DNA of 64,000 nucleotides, from NCBI RefSeq assembly GCF_030408815.1, contig NZ_CP047355.1, forward strand, positions 310,001 through 374,000. Reading direction: 5' to 3'. Within the stretch, counting starts at the first letter, position 1; every line of letters begins with the position of its first letter. Under the pieces are notes generated by a model that had not been told where the DNA came from, did not search any database, and saw only the letters and a program-made list of their open reading frames with translations. The stretch comes from Corynebacterium freiburgense. GTDB lineage: Bacteria; Actinomycetota; Actinomycetes; Mycobacteriales; Mycobacteriaceae. Shown piece after piece: positions 47,536 through 56,231 of this stretch. A program made the translations under genes and the position numbers.

Positions 47536-48942
47536 ATGGATATGGATACTTGGGAGCCGACGCTTTCGGCGGGCCCGTTGATAGCCATCGCGGCGACAGC
47601 GGTGGCGGTGATCTTATTGCTGGTTATTTATTTCCGGCTCCACGCTTTTCTTACTCTGGTGATTGTTTCGGTGTTTACGGCCCTGGCTGCGGGCATTCCG
47701 CTGGCTGGTGTGCCTGCGACATTGACTAAGGGTTTTGGTACGACGCTTGCTTCGGTTGCATTGCTTGTTGGGCTTGGGGCGATGATTGGTCGGCTTGTGG
47801 AATATTCCGGCGGGGCAAAGTCTTTAGCGGAGGCGTTAATTAGCAAGTTTGGTGAGGACAAGGCGCCGTTTGCATTGGGTGTGGCGTCTTTGATTATGGG
47901 CTTCCCAATTTTCTTTGATGCGGGTTTGATTGTAATGCTTCCTGTGGTGTTTGCGGTTGCCCGGAGGTTGAAAGGCCCATTGCTTGCGTATGGGATTCCA
48001 GTTGCGGGTGCGTTTTCGGTAATGCATGTGTATTTGCCACCGCATCCTGGTCCGGTGGCGGCTAGTGAGTTTTTTGGTGCGGATATCGGGTTGATCTTGC
48101 TGTTTGGCCTGATTGTTGGGCTTCCCACGTGGTACTTGTCCGGTTATCGTTGGGGCATTTATTTGGGTAAGAAATACGATTTTAAGGTTTCTGATGTGCT
48201 GCTTGGCCCGGTGCAGGATGAGGCTCAGGTAAAAAGCCCAGTATCGCCAGGCGTTGTGGTGGCTATTATGGCCATTCCGATGGTGTTGATTTTTGGAAAC
48301 ACCGGCTTATCGACGCTCGCCTCGGCCGGGGTCGTCGATAAGAGTGCGGGTTGGGTGCAGGTGCTGGTTTTCCTTGGTCAGACCTCCATCGCCCTGCTTA
48401 TCACTACCGTGATTGCGATTGTGGTGTTGGGGCTACGCCGCGGAGTGGATAAAGCCGAACTGGAAAAACTTCTTGATGGTGCGCTTGGTCCGATTTGTTC
48501 TGTTGTGTTGATTACTGGTGCTGGTGGCATGTTTGGCCAGGTACTGCGCACCAGTGGCATTGGCGACGCCCTCGCCGAATCAATGTCTACACTCGGCATC
48601 CCGGTGATCCTGGCGTGTTATCTGATTTCCGTGGCACTACGTCTAGCCCAAGGCTCCGCCACGGTGGCCCTTACAACTGCTGCGGCGCTTATGGCCCCAG
48701 CCGTTGAAGCCGGTGGATACAGCTCGGTGCAACTAGCATTAATCGTATTAGCAACAGCAGCCGGTTCGGTTTTTGCAAGCCACGTAAATGACTCCGGTTT
48801 CTGGCTGGTAGGACGCCTTATGGGCATGGATGTGGCAACCACATTGCGCACTTGGACTATGAATCAATTACTAGTCAGCGTTATTGGCTTTGCCCTGGTT
48901 GTTATATTGTTTGGTGCTTCCACCCTGGTAGGTGTCGGCTAA
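47536..48942 (+). CDS. gntP: Gluconate permease, GntP family
   Basis: Proton-coupled gluconate importer in the cytoplasmic membrane. 468 residues with about twelve hydrophobic spans. Seen: LVGLGAMIGRLVEYSGGAKSLAEAL, MGFPIFFDAGLIVMLPV, HVYLPPHPGPVAAS and a C-terminal ...ASHVNDSGFWLVGRL, all typical of GntP. ATG 47536 follows TAGGAGCTAAAA. The convergent gluconokinase gene overlaps its end by 4 bp, so uptake and phosphorylation genes are paired. Confidence 0.95.
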   Translation: MDMDTWEPTLSAGPLIAIAATAVAVILLLVIYFRLHAFLTLVIVSVFTALAAGIPLAGVPATLTKGFGTTLASVALLVGLGAMIGRLVEYSGGAKSLAEALISKFGEDKAPFALGVASLIMGFPIFFDAGLIVMLPVVFAVARRLKGPLLAYGIPVAGAFSVMHVYLPPHPGPVAASEFFGADIGLILLFGLIVGLPTWYLSGYRWGIYLGKKYDFKVSDVLLGPVQDEAQVKSPVSPGVVVAIMAIPMVLIFGNTGLSTLASAGVVDKSAGWVQVLVFLGQTSIALLITTVIAIVVLGLRRGVDKAELEKLLDGALGPICSVVLITGAGGMFGQVLRTSGIGDALAESMSTLGIPVILACYLISVALRLAQGSATVALTTAAALMAPAVEAGGYSSVQLALIVLATAAGSVFASHVNDSGFWLVGRLMGMDVATTLRTWTMNQLLVSVIGFALVVILFGASTLVGVG

Positions 48943-49445
48943 CCGGTTAACCATTCGCTAATACGTTGGGCAAGGATTTCGGGGGGATCTTCAACACCAA
49001 AGACCACGCCGTACTCGTCACTGCCCAGTGGTTCAAGGGTGTCAAATTGCGATTGCAAAAGGGAAGCAGGCATAAAGTGGTCTTTACGGGAATTTATGCG
49101 TTCCAAAAGTAAGTCGAAATCACCATGCAGGTGAATGAATGCAACACCTGGACACAATGAGCGAATCAGGTCACGGTAGGGGCGTCGTAATGCGCTACAA
49201 CCAACGATTGCTCCATTAGGCTGAGAGGCAAGCCACGTGCCAATATCGCGCAACCAAGGCCAGCGATCCTCGTCGGTTAACGGGATACCAGCTGCCATTT
49301 TCTCAATATTGGTTTGCGGGTGTAGATCATCGCCATCACGGTAAGGAAGCTGCAAAAGCGGCGCTAGCAATTGACCAACAGATGTTTTGCCACAGCCAGA
49401 GACACCCATAAGGACAATATGGCACCCGCCGACTGGAATACTCAT
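48939..49445 (-). CDS. gntK: Gluconokinase
   Basis: Phosphorylates gluconate to 6-phosphogluconate, which enters the pentose phosphate pathway. 168 residues. A P loop GVSGCGKTSVG lies near residue 13, followed by DGDDLHPQTNIEKMAAGIPLTDEDRWPWL, the gluconokinase signature, and SALRRPYRD. The ATG at 49445 gives the usual short N-terminus; upstream in-frame codons to 49496 are unlikely to be translated. It ends inside gntP on the opposite strand. Confidence 0.95.
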   Translation of the reverse strand: MSIPVGGCHIVLMGVSGCGKTSVGQLLAPLLQLPYRDGDDLHPQTNIEKMAAGIPLTDEDRWPWLRDIGTWLASQPNGAIVGCSALRRPYRDLIRSLCPGVAFIHLHGDFDLLLERINSRKDHFMPASLLQSQFDTLEPLGSDEYGVVFGVEDPPEILAQRISEWLTG

Positions 49446-49486
49446 AGTGATAAGTCTAGCGAAACCAAATTGTTTGCATTTGGCAT

Positions 49487-49519
49487 GGCAAAACAAAAGC
49501 CCCGGCGGTGCGGGGGCTA
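49487..49519 (-). terminator. Terminator of the small minus-strand gene
   Basis: On the minus strand AGCCCCC and GGGGCT form a stem (49499-49518) followed by TTTTGTTTT. It lies between the 62-residue gene and gntK. Confidence 0.75.
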
Positions 49520-49553
49520 GCGGTGAGTTGAACTGTCTGGTGTTGATTTGGCT

Positions 49554-49742
49554 TTAACGGTCTGCCTCGACGCGCTGCCTACGTTGTTGCATCCAGTCGG
49601 CCCATAGCGCACCAGCAGCAACCATAAGGGAGCCAGCTGCGGCGGCACCCCACATGGCAGATCCTTCGGCGCGTGCGGCAGCAAGATCGGTAACGTTGGC
49701 GGCTTCTTGAGCGAATACAGTGCAGAGCGTGGTGCAATCCAT
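49554..49742 (-). CDS. Small predicted membrane protein (hypothetical)
   Basis: 62 residues, not recognised. A hydrophobic helix (about MWGAAAAGSLMVAAGALWADW, residues 30-50) is followed by a basic tail QQRRQR. It has AAGGAT upstream with rather long spacing and its own downstream terminator on the same strand, which together support it as a real gene. The N-terminus MDCTTLCTVF is not a clear signal peptide. Confidence 0.6.
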   Translation of the reverse strand: MDCTTLCTVFAQEAANVTDLAAARAEGSAMWGAAAAGSLMVAAGALWADWMQQRRQRVEADR

Positions 49743-49989
49743 TGGCTAAACAATCCTTGGTGCGAGTGCTTGTAGTGACATTCAACCCGTATGTCGGTAT
49801 GGCCGAGCAGAGTGTTACAACTCGGCAACAAATTCTCGAATTTATTATATAGATGCAGGATATGCGTAACGTTTCGGGCTTTTATTGGGGGGTAGCTGGG
49901 GTGGGCGTAAGGGAGGGGTGGCAATCTGCTCCCGGTTGGTTGGGCTGGCTTTGGTGGACCGTTGGGGCTGGTGGCGTTTGTGAGCTATT

Positions 49990-50330
49990 TTTTGCCGGTG
50001 GTTTGGTTGTGTACAACTGGCTACCTGGGATTTGCTTAGGGCTGGGTGTTCTTTTTGGGCGCTGGGTGTTCTTTTTGGGCGCTGGTTGGGCGTGTTGTCA
50101 CAGATTCCATTTTTTCGGCCGATTTTATGGAATCTGCGACACGATAGGTAGGGAACCTGTCACAGATTCCATTTTTTTCGCTGTTTTTATGGAATCTGCG
50201 ACAAACCCCAGGTCAACGATTGTGTGCAATGTTGGTTGCTGTCACAGATTCCATTTTTTCGGCGGATTTTATGGAATCTGCGACAGTAAGGATAGAAACA
50301 TCACCAGTTTGATAGGGTGCGCCTATCAAA
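49990..50330 (+). repeat. Palindromic repeat family 1, locus 3
   Basis: Three 46-nt palindromes at 50096-50141, 50158-50203 and 50240-50285, with TGTCACAGATTCCAT and ATGGAATCTGCGACA arms, then TTTGATAGG/CCTATCAAA (50308-50330). Spacers are as in locus 2. Upstream similarity to locus 1 (GGTTTGGTTGTGTACAAC) begins near 50000. A 20-bp unit around GGGTGTTCTTTTTGGGCGCT is tandemly duplicated at 50044-50083. Confidence 0.92.
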
Positions 50331-51011
50331 CACCCAGGAAAGCTGCTTAAACACGCGGGAAACCAGCTCAAGCACCCAGGAGAACTAGCCAATACCCTAG
50401 AAAAGTGTCCGTCGCACCCAAAACCAGCCCCACCACTCTAAACGTAATAAAATAAAAATTAATTTTGCTTTCGGGGTAGCTTCGCGGGACGTCGAAAATG
50501 GGGGCGATTACGTCTAAGCTTAAAAAATCTTCGGTTTGAGTTGCGTACGGCGTGCTGACGTGATTAGATAACGGGGTTGCTTTAACACATTGTGTGAGCC
50601 ATAACTTAGCAAGCCCAAATGGGAACTGCTGGGGTTGGTAAGAAAATGATGATGGTAAAGCAAACATGAACCACCTTCTTGAAAAAGATGGTGTCCGTGG
50701 TTTGGTCGTCCGACACGCCCGACTGCGGGTACCGGAGAAGGGGCATGGCAAGTAAACAGCGGCAGTAGGTTGTAGGGCCTTATGTATGTACGCGGATCTC
50801 TGGGTTTCCAGGGGGAGTCACGTGCGGTCCGAATCCCACACTTGGCTAGCGAAAGCTGCGGAGCGTTGTTTATGAGCAGCCCTCCGGTAGACCCAAGTGA
50901 ACAAGACTGGCGTTGCGCCCGGACCCCTAAACCGGACAACGTTATAGAGAAATCATCAGCGATTCCCACCAATCACCTTGGTGATGTGGGACAGCGAGGA
51001 AGAGGACAAGC
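50331..51011 (+). promoter_or_regulatory. Leader region of the S10 operon
   Basis: About 680 bp upstream of rpsJ. No protein gene is firmly supported; a minus-strand candidate (50368-50667) is listed separately. The 170 bp just before rpsJ are GC-rich and probably the 5' UTR. No promoter is assigned with confidence. Confidence 0.4.
50368..50667 (-). CDS. Doubtful small ORF with strong ribosome binding site
   Basis: A 99-codon frame beginning ATG at 50667. It is preceded by AAGAAGGTGGTTC, an excellent Shine-Dalgarno match, which can pair with CACCATCTT just upstream to form a hairpin. Against it: the product has no recognised domain, uses codons unlike its neighbours, and its 3' end runs into the edge of repeat family 1. 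It could be a decayed gene, or the hairpin could be the functional part. Confidence 0.25.
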   Translation of the reverse strand: MFALPSSFSYQPQQFPFGLAKLWLTQCVKATPLSNHVSTPYATQTEDFLSLDVIAPIFDVPRSYPESKINFYFITFRVVGLVLGATDTFLGYWLVLLGA

Positions 51012-51317
51012 GTGGCGGGACAAAAGATCCGCATCAGGCTCAAGGCCTACGACCACGAAGCGATTGACGCATCTGCACGCAAAATCGTGGATACGGTCAC
51101 CCGTACTGGTGCCCGTGTAGTCGGCCCAGTGCCGTTGCCAACCGAAAAGAACGTATACGCCGTTATTCGTTCTCCACACAAGTACAAGGATTCTCGCGAG
51201 CACTTCGAGATGCGCACCCACAAGCGCCTGATCGACATTCTCGACCCGACGCCGAAGACGGTTGACGCTTTGATGCGTATCGACCTTCCGGCCAGCGTCG
51301 ATGTGAATATTCAGTGA
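51012..51317 (+). CDS. rpsJ: 30S ribosomal protein S10
   Basis: First gene of the S10 operon; S10 is in the 30S head and, as NusE, joins the antitermination complex. 101 residues, GTG start after GAGGAAGAGGACA. Typical segments [47 protein letters not shown] and [25 protein letters not shown] cover almost the whole protein. Confidence 0.98.
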   Translation: MAGQKIRIRLKAYDHEAIDASARKIVDTVTRTGARVVGPVPLPTEKNVYAVIRSPHKYKDSREHFEMRTHKRLIDILDPTPKTVDALMRIDLPASVDVNIQ

Positions 51318-51347
51318 TCGACGGAATTTGGCAGCGGAGAATAACTA

Positions 51348-52004
51348 ATGAGTGAAACTGAGATCAAGGGCATTCTGGGCAAAAAGCTCGGCATGACTCA
51401 GATCTTCGACGAAGATAACCGTGTCATTCCGGTAACCGTCGTTGAAGCTGGGCCGTGTGTTGTCACCCAGATTCGTACTGTTGAAACCGACGGCTACAAT
51501 GCCGTCCAAATCGCCTTTGGCGAAATCGACCCGCGTAAGGCAAAGAAGCCACAAGCTGGTCACTTCAAAAAAGCTGGCGTTACCCCCCGCCGTCACGTAG
51601 CCGAGATCCGTATGGATGATGTTTCCGGTTATGAGATTGGACAGGATGTTACCGTTGACATTTTTGACGGTGTAAAGTTCGTCGACGTTACCGGCACATC
51701 CAAGGGTAAAGGCTACGCCGGCGGCATGAAGCGCCACGGCTTTTCCGGCCAGGGTGCATCCCACGGTAATCAGGCTGCACACCGCCGTGTTGGTGGTATT
51801 GGTGCCTGCGCTACCCCGGGCCGCGTCTTTAAGGGCACCCGTATGGCTGGTCGCATGGGTAATGAGCGCGTCACCACCCAGAATCTTAAGGTTCAAAAGA
51901 TTGACGCCGACGCCAACCTGCTTATCATCAAGGGCGCAATCCCTGGTGTTCGCGGTGGCCTCGTAACCGTTAAGACCGCAGTGAAGGGCGGTGCACACGC
52001 ATGA
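51348..52004 (+). CDS. rplC: 50S ribosomal protein L3
   Basis: L3 reaches the peptidyl transferase centre. 218 residues. [28 protein letters not shown] opens the protein; [30 protein letters not shown] holds the conserved Cys at the position where Arg gives linezolid resistance in mycobacteria, here unchanged. GGAGAATAACT precedes ATG. It overlaps rplD by 4 bp. Confidence 0.98.
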   Translation: MSETEIKGILGKKLGMTQIFDEDNRVIPVTVVEAGPCVVTQIRTVETDGYNAVQIAFGEIDPRKAKKPQAGHFKKAGVTPRRHVAEIRMDDVSGYEIGQDVTVDIFDGVKFVDVTGTSKGKGYAGGMKRHGFSGQGASHGNQAAHRRVGGIGACATPGRVFKGTRMAGRMGNERVTTQNLKVQKIDADANLLIIKGAIPGVRGGLVTVKTAVKGGAHA

Positions 52005-52654
52005 CCAATCTGAAGCTTGACGTCCACACCGCTTCCGGCGGCACTGACGGCCAGGTTGAGCTTCCTGCTGAGATTTTCGACCGGGAAGCCAGCATTGCGC
52101 TGATGCACCAGGTTGTTGTCGCGCAGCTCGCCGCAAAGCGTCAGGGTACCCACGCTACGAAGACTCGTGGCCAGGTATCCGGTGGTGGTAAGAAGCCATT
52201 CCGTCAAAAGGGCACCGGTCGTGCCCGCCAAGGTTCTATTCGCGCCCCGCACTTTACCGGTGGCGGTGTAGCCCATGGCCCAGTCCCACGCGATTACTCG
52301 CAGCGCACCCCAAAGAAAATGAAGGCAGCTGCCTTGTTTGGTGCGCTTACCGATCGTGCTCGCCACGATCGTATTCACGTGGTAACTGAGCTGGTAGAAG
52401 GCCAGACTCCTTCCACCAAATCCGCTCGTGCCTTCCTGGAGCGCCTTACCGACCGCAAGTCAGTATTGGTAGTTCTTGGGCGTGAGGATCTTACTTCCCG
52501 CAGGAGCGTGAATAACCTGCCAGGCGTCCACGTACTGGTTGCTGATCAGCTGAACACATATGACGTACTCAATTCTGACGACGTCGTGTTCTCCGTTGAG
52601 GCACTCAACGCCTTCGTATCCCGCGTGCAAGGCGCGGACAAGGAGGAGAACTAA
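52001..52654 (+). CDS. rplD: 50S ribosomal protein L4
   Basis: L4 lines the exit tunnel and regulates the S10 operon in E. coli. 217 residues. The extended loop [25 protein letters not shown] (about residues 47-71) and [21 protein letters not shown] are clear. Start and stop overlap the neighbours (ATGA with rplC; TAATG with rplW), so translation is coupled. Confidence 0.98.
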   Translation: MTNLKLDVHTASGGTDGQVELPAEIFDREASIALMHQVVVAQLAAKRQGTHATKTRGQVSGGGKKPFRQKGTGRARQGSIRAPHFTGGGVAHGPVPRDYSQRTPKKMKAAALFGALTDRARHDRIHVVTELVEGQTPSTKSARAFLERLTDRKSVLVVLGREDLTSRRSVNNLPGVHVLVADQLNTYDVLNSDDVVFSVEALNAFVSRVQGADKEEN

Positions 52655-52953
52655 TGGCTACTATCGCAGATCCCCGTGACATTATTTTGGCACCAGTGGT
52701 TTCTGAGAAGTCCTATGGCCTAATGGAGCAGAACGTATATACGTTCTTTGTTGCCCCAAGCGCCACCAAGACCCAAATCAAGATTGCTATCGAGCAGATC
52801 TTTGGTGTCAAGGTTGACTCCGTAAATACCGCGAACCGCGAGGGTAAGCGTAAGCGTACCCGTGCTGGCTACGGTCAACGTAAGTCCACCAAGCGCGCCT
52901 TTGTGACTCTTCGCGAAGGTTCCATCGACATCTTCGGCGGTTCGGCCGCGTAA
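52654..52953 (+). CDS. rplW: 50S ribosomal protein L23
   Basis: L23 sits at the tunnel exit and docks trigger factor and SRP. 99 residues. [25 protein letters not shown] and [19 protein letters not shown] are family signatures, followed by the basic loop [21 protein letters not shown]. The start overlaps the rplD stop by one base, with AAGGAGGAGA upstream. Confidence 0.98.
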   Translation: MATIADPRDIILAPVVSEKSYGLMEQNVYTFFVAPSATKTQIKIAIEQIFGVKVDSVNTANREGKRKRTRAGYGQRKSTKRAFVTLREGSIDIFGGSAA

Positions 52954-52983
52954 CCCGCGAGTCGACAAGTAAGGACGTACAAC

Positions 52984-53826
52984 ATGGCTATTCGTAAGTA
53001 CAAGCCGACTACGCCGGGTCGCCGCCAGAGCTCCGTATCCGGATTTGACGAGATTACTCGTTCCACCCCGGAAAAGTCTCTGCTGCGCCCGTTGCACAAG
53101 ACTGGTGGCCGTAACCAGCACGGTCACATCACCACCCGCCATAAGGGTGGTGGACACAAACGCCGCTACCGCGTTATCGACTTCCGTCGTAATGACAAAG
53201 ACGGCGTAACGGCAAAGGTCGCTCACATCGAGTATGACCCGAACCGTACCGCAAATATCGCATTGCTGCACTACCGCGATGGCGAAAAGCGCTACATTAT
53301 TGCCCCAAAGGGCCTTAAGCAAGGCGCCATCCTCGAGTCCGGTCCAAATGCCGATATTAAGCCTGGCAATAACCTGCCACTGCGTAATATCCCTGCCGGT
53401 GCAACCATTCACTGCGTGGAATTGCGTCCAGGTGGCGGTGCAAAGATGGCCCGTTCCGCAGGCGCATCTATCCAGTTGCTGGGTAAGGAAGGCAAGTACG
53501 CCGTACTGCGTATGCCTTCTTCTGAAATCCGTCGCGTAGATATCCGTTGCCGCGCCACCGTTGGTGAGGTCGGCAATGCAGACCAGATCAATATCCGCTG
53601 GGGTAAAGCTGGTCGTATGCGTTGGAAGGGTGTTCGCCCAACCGTTCGTGGTGTGGTTATGAACCCTGTTGACCACCCACATGGTGGTGGTGAAGGTAAG
53701 ACTTCCGGTGGTCGTCACCCGGTTTCCCCATGGGGTAAGCCAGAAGGCCGCACCCGTAAGCCGAACCGCCCGAGCGATCGTTTGATCGTTCGCCGTCGTC
53801 GCTCCAATAAGAACAAGAAGCGCTAA
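52984..53826 (+). CDS. rplB: 50S ribosomal protein L2
   Basis: L2 supports the peptidyl transferase centre. 280 residues, family length. [14 protein letters not shown] opens it; [22 protein letters not shown] and the near-invariant [29 protein letters not shown] (containing the essential His) are present. AAGTAAGGACGT precedes ATG. Confidence 0.98.
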   Translation: MAIRKYKPTTPGRRQSSVSGFDEITRSTPEKSLLRPLHKTGGRNQHGHITTRHKGGGHKRRYRVIDFRRNDKDGVTAKVAHIEYDPNRTANIALLHYRDGEKRYIIAPKGLKQGAILESGPNADIKPGNNLPLRNIPAGATIHCVELRPGGGAKMARSAGASIQLLGKEGKYAVLRMPSSEIRRVDIRCRATVGEVGNADQINIRWGKAGRMRWKGVRPTVRGVVMNPVDHPHGGGEGKTSGGRHPVSPWGKPEGRTRKPNRPSDRLIVRRRRSNKNKKR

Positions 53827-53842
53827 GAGGAGGTAACAGAGA

Positions 53843-54121
53843 ATGCCCCGTAGTCTCAAGAAGGGCCCCTTCGTAGACGAACACCTCCTGAATAAGGTGG
53901 ACGCTCAAAACGAAAAGGGCACCAAGCAGGTCATTAAGACCTGGTCCCGCCGTTCAACAATTCTTCCCGATTTTATCGGCCATACCTTTGCTGTCCATGA
54001 TGGTCGCAAGCATGTTCCGGTATATGTGGATGAATCCATGGTCGGTCACAAGCTCGGAGAGTTTGCTCCAACCAAGACCTTTAAGGGTCACGTCAAGGAC
54101 GACAAGAAGGGACGTCGATAA
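53843..54121 (+). CDS. rpsS: 30S ribosomal protein S19
   Basis: 30S head protein. 92 residues. [49 protein letters not shown] and [13 protein letters not shown] cover the family signature. AAGAGGAGGTAACAG gives a strong ribosome binding site. It lies 16 bp after rplB and 3 bp before rplV. Confidence 0.98.
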   Translation: MPRSLKKGPFVDEHLLNKVDAQNEKGTKQVIKTWSRRSTILPDFIGHTFAVHDGRKHVPVYVDESMVGHKLGEFAPTKTFKGHVKDDKKGRR

Positions 54122-54124
54122 GCG

Positions 54125-54487
54125 ATGAGTGAAGAAATCACCACCGCCCGCGCAACTGCGCGCTTCGTCCGGGTAACCCCGATGAAGGCCCGCCGCGTAG
54201 TGGACCTTGTTCGCGGTAAGTCCGTTGCTGAAGCCATGGCTATTTTGAAGTACGCTCCACAGGCTGCTTCCGAACCAGTGGCAAAGGTCGTTGCGTCCGC
54301 AGCTGCCAACGCTGAAAACAATTTCGGTCTTGATCGCGACAGCCTCGTCATTTCCCAGGCTTGGGCAGACGAGGGGCCGACTATGCGTCGTTTCCGTCCG
54401 CGCGCACAAGGCCGTGCATTCCACGTCCGTAAGCGCACCAGCCACATCACCGTGGTTGTCGAGAGCCAGAAGGGAAGTGCTCAGTAG
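54125..54487 (+). CDS. rplV: 50S ribosomal protein L22
   Basis: Tunnel-wall protein whose beta hairpin helps form the macrolide-binding surface. 120 residues. [24 protein letters not shown] opens it, and the hairpin region [29 protein letters not shown] is intact. Its stop overlaps the rpsC GTG by one base. Confidence 0.98.
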   Translation: MSEEITTARATARFVRVTPMKARRVVDLVRGKSVAEAMAILKYAPQAASEPVAKVVASAAANAENNFGLDRDSLVISQAWADEGPTMRRFRPRAQGRAFHVRKRTSHITVVVESQKGSAQ

Positions 54488-55236
54488 TGGGCCAGAAAAT
54501 CCATCCCCACGGCCTCCGGCTGGGTATTACCTCCGATTGGAAATCCCACTGGTACGCCGACAAGCAATATGCTGATTACCTCGCAGAAGACATTAAGATT
54601 CGCCGATTCCTGGCTAAGGGCCTGGATCGCGCCGGTGTCGCTGACGTTGTAATCGAACGTACTCGCGACCGTGTTCGTGTTGATATTCATACCGCTCGCC
54701 CAGGCATTGTTATTGGTCGCCGCGGTTCTGAGGCTGACCGTATTCGCGGCGAGCTGGAAAAGCTCACCGGCAAGCAGGTTGCCCTGAATATCCTCGAGGT
54801 CAAGAATATCGACGCTAATGCTCAGCTTGTGGCACAGTCCATTGCAGAGCAGCTGTCCAACCGTGTGGCATTCCGCCGCGCTATGCGTAAGGCTATTCAG
54901 TCTGCAATGCGCCAGCCGCAGGTCAAGGGCATTAAGGTTGTGTGTGCAGGTCGTCTCGGCGGTGCCGAAATGTCCCGTACCGAGCGCTACCATGAAGGTC
55001 GCGTTCCACTGCACACCCTTCGCGCCGAAATCGACTACGGCACCTATGAAGCCCACACCACCTTTGGCCGCATTGGCGTAAAGGTGTGGATCTACAAGGG
55101 TGACGTTGTTGGTGGCCGTCGCGAAAGCGAAATCAATGCACCAGCAGCAGATCGCCGTGGCCGCGGTGACCGTCGTGAGCGTCCTCGCCGCGGTGGGCAG
55201 CGTCGCCAGCGCGCAGAACAGAAGCAGGAGGGCTAA
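54487..55236 (+). CDS. rpsC: 30S ribosomal protein S3
   Basis: S3 is part of the mRNA entry channel and helicase. 249 residues, GTG start. [23 protein letters not shown], the KH-domain GxxG region [23 protein letters not shown], and [21 protein letters not shown] are clear. The Arg/Gly-rich C-terminal tail ([19 protein letters not shown]) is typical of actinobacteria. Confidence 0.98.
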   Translation: MGQKIHPHGLRLGITSDWKSHWYADKQYADYLAEDIKIRRFLAKGLDRAGVADVVIERTRDRVRVDIHTARPGIVIGRRGSEADRIRGELEKLTGKQVALNILEVKNIDANAQLVAQSIAEQLSNRVAFRRAMRKAIQSAMRQPQVKGIKVVCAGRLGGAEMSRTERYHEGRVPLHTLRAEIDYGTYEAHTTFGRIGVKVWIYKGDVVGGRRESEINAPAADRRGRGDRRERPRRGGQRRQRAEQKQEG

Positions 55237-55241
55237 AACCT

Positions 55242-55658
55242 ATGCTTATTCCTAAGCGCGTAAAATTCCGCCGCCAGCATCGCCCGCATCGTTCCGGCGT
55301 ATCTAAAGGTGGAAACCGCATTACCTTCGGTGATTATGGAATCCAGGCCCTGGAGCCCGCCTATATCACCAACCGTCAGATCGAATCCGCTCGTATTGCC
55401 ATTAACCGCCATGTTAAGCGTGGCGGTAAGGTATGGATCAATATCTTCCCGGATCGTCCTCTGACCCAAAAACCGCTGGGCGTACGTATGGGTTCCGGTA
55501 AGGGCGGCGTCGAAAAGTGGATTGCCAATGTTAAGCCAGGCCGCATCCTCTTTGAAATGAGCTACCCGAACGAGGAGATGGCCCTCGAGGCACTTCGCCG
55601 CGCTGGCCAGAAGCTCCCCTGCAAGGTCCGTATCATCAAGAAGGAGGACCAGTTCTAA
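55242..55658 (+). CDS. rplP: 50S ribosomal protein L16
   Basis: L16 organises the A-site tRNA region of 23S rRNA. 138 residues. [39 protein letters not shown], and [23 protein letters not shown] are family signatures. Start codon 5 bp after rpsC; its stop overlaps the rpmC ATG (TAATG). Confidence 0.98.
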   Translation: MLIPKRVKFRRQHRPHRSGVSKGGNRITFGDYGIQALEPAYITNRQIESARIAINRHVKRGGKVWINIFPDRPLTQKPLGVRMGSGKGGVEKWIANVKPGRILFEMSYPNEEMALEALRRAGQKLPCKVRIIKKEDQF

Positions 55659-55888
55659 TGGCTTCCGGTACCCCCGCATTTGAGCTCCGTGAGCTCGACG
55701 CTGAAGAACTCACCAAGCGCCTCCGCGAGGCCAAGGAAGAGCTCTTTAACCTGCGTTTCCAAATGGCCACCGGCCAACTTACCAATAACCGTCGCCTGCG
55801 CACGGTCAAGCGCGACATCGCCCGCATCTATACCGTTATCCGCGAGCGCGAGCTGGGCCTGTCCGTAGTTCCGGGAGCTGAGGCTTAA
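55658..55888 (+). CDS. rpmC: 50S ribosomal protein L29
   Basis: Small helical protein at the tunnel exit. 76 residues. [33 protein letters not shown] and [18 protein letters not shown] match the two-helix L29 fold. AAGGAGGACC in the end of rplP provides its ribosome binding site. Confidence 0.97.
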   Translation: MASGTPAFELRELDAEELTKRLREAKEELFNLRFQMATGQLTNNRRLRTVKRDIARIYTVIRERELGLSVVPGAEA

Positions 55889-55890
55889 AC

Positions 55891-56169
55891 ATGAGTGAGG
55901 CAAACGTGAACAAGAAAGAAAAAGGCGCACGCAAAGTACGCACCGGATATGTGGTTTCTGACAAAATGCAGAAAACCATTGTTGTGGAGCTCGAAGACCG
56001 CAAGCAGCACGCTTTGTACGGTAAGACCATCCGCACCAACTCAAAGGTGAAGGTTCATGATGAAAACGAGACCGCTGGTGTAGGCGACCTCGTACGCATC
56101 GCCGAATGCCGCCCATTGAGCAAAGATAAGCACCACCGCCTAGTAGAGATCATCGAAAAGGCAAAATAG
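55891..56169 (+). CDS. rpsQ: 30S ribosomal protein S17
   Basis: Binds 16S rRNA early in assembly. 92 residues, with a short charged N-terminal extension ([17 protein letters not shown]). [29 protein letters not shown] and [33 protein letters not shown] are typical. It is the last gene of the S10 operon here; rplN and its followers are not adjacent, as is usual in corynebacteria. Confidence 0.98.
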   Translation: MSEANVNKKEKGARKVRTGYVVSDKMQKTIVVELEDRKQHALYGKTIRTNSKVKVHDENETAGVGDLVRIAECRPLSKDKHHRLVEIIEKAK

Positions 56170-56183
56170 ATTGCTTATCGACG

Positions 56184-56231
56184 CCCCGCCACCTGCAGCC
56201 TCCACAAGGAAGCGCGGGTTGGCGGGGTTTT
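56184..56231 (+). terminator. S10 operon terminator overlapping the next gene's start
   Basis: CCCCGCCA (56184-56191) pairs perfectly with TGGCGGGG (56220-56227), followed by TTTT. The 28-nt loop contains AAGGA (56206-56210), the likely ribosome binding site of the downstream gene, and its TTG start sits at the edge of the 3' arm. Confidence 0.8.
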
